From JALEVB01 sp022768265 (GTDB lineage Bacteria > Bacillota_I > Bacilli_A > Erysipelotrichales > Erysipelotrichaceae): a stretch of 44,183 bases of DNA. The DNA lies in NCBI GenBank assembly GCA_034168985.1, contig JAXFJE010000019.1, positions 1 through 44,183 of the forward strand. Reading direction: 5' to 3'. The notes beneath the pieces are model-generated. The model had not been told where the DNA came from and did not search any database. It worked only from the letters and a program-made list of their open reading frames with translations. Position 1 is the first letter of the stretch. Every line of letters begins with the position of its first letter. A program made the position numbers and the translations under genes. This document shows positions 44,025 to 44,183 of the stretch, in pieces.

Positions 44025-44183
44025 TTGATAAGTTTGCAAAATACGCTGAAGTGAAAAGGTAAATTCCACTTTATAAGTACATGAAAAGAAGTAGAAATTA
44101 CTCATACCAATAAATATGAAATAAATAAAAAACAGGGGAAAATTTATAATAGAATATTGTAGATTTAAGTTTTTCTGGTATCA
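44025..44183. other. Terminal 159 bases
   Basis: AT-rich. A weak hairpin, AAGTGAAAAGGTAAATTCCACTT-like (about 44051-44073), may end the AraC gene transcript. No gene is supported before the window edge. Confidence 0.4.

Noticed and set aside
1..44183. CRISPR array, tRNA or rRNA genes
   Set aside because: No regularly spaced repeats, cloverleaf-like T-loop sequences or rRNA stretches were seen on either strand.

Overview
The window looks like a chromosomal segment of a low-GC Gram-positive (Firmicutes) bacterium. Strong AGGAGG-type ribosome sites, the S6-SSB-S18 operon, GdpP, WalJ, YitT, the FtsEX/M23/CtpA cluster and an activase of 2-hydroxyacyl-CoA dehydratase type all fit an anaerobic gut member such as the Erysipelotrichia. 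That class is an inference from gene content; no rRNA or tRNA is present to confirm it. The set rlmH-htrA-walJ and dnaB-rplI-gdpP normally lies close to oriC in this phylum, but no origin or DnaA-box cluster is visible here.

Layout. Positions 1-700 hold two hairpins and a small gene of atypical codon use. Positions 701-9165 (minus strand) are one tightly packed operon: yybS-like (DUF2232), gdpP, rplI, dnaB, an M23 peptidase, walJ, htrA, rlmH. Positions 9222-10249 are rpsF-ssb-rpsR with their own promoter, an apparent regulatory leader and a terminator. Positions 10364-12009 are an Lrp/AsnC regulator and an aminotransferase. Positions 12100-17836 are an unusual four-gene unit: a membrane PASTA-repeat protein without a kinase, two tandem FtsX/MacB-type permeases and their ATPase. 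uvrB (17912-19879) and a cell-division/cell-wall cluster, ftsE-ftsX-M23 hydrolase-S41 protease (20166-24646), follow. yitT and a divergent vanZ-like gene lie at 24691-26054. Four genes joined by identical 8-base overlaps (gltD-like, aroQ, yqeY, ybaK) run from 28447 down to 26063.

The right third is more accessory. A plus-strand set encodes an ATP-grasp enzyme, an esterase and an ABC exporter (28562-32310). Next come a ferredoxin-type aldo/keto reductase, two tiny membrane proteins, a 1404-residue activase/dehydratase-like fusion, a phasin-like gene with a UbiB-type kinase, one IS200-type insertion sequence, and an exported FMN/FAD lipoprotein reductase divergently paired with an AraC-type regulator.

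Two genes (vanZ-like and araC-like) have a good -10 box placed so that transcription would start at or next to the ATG, and neither has a Shine-Dalgarno sequence, so they look leaderless. Extended -10 promoters (TGNTATAAT type) recur at several genes. The least described arrangement is the PASTA protein plus double-permease ABC transporter operon. It is offered as a hypothesis for a wall-sensing or envelope-remodelling system.
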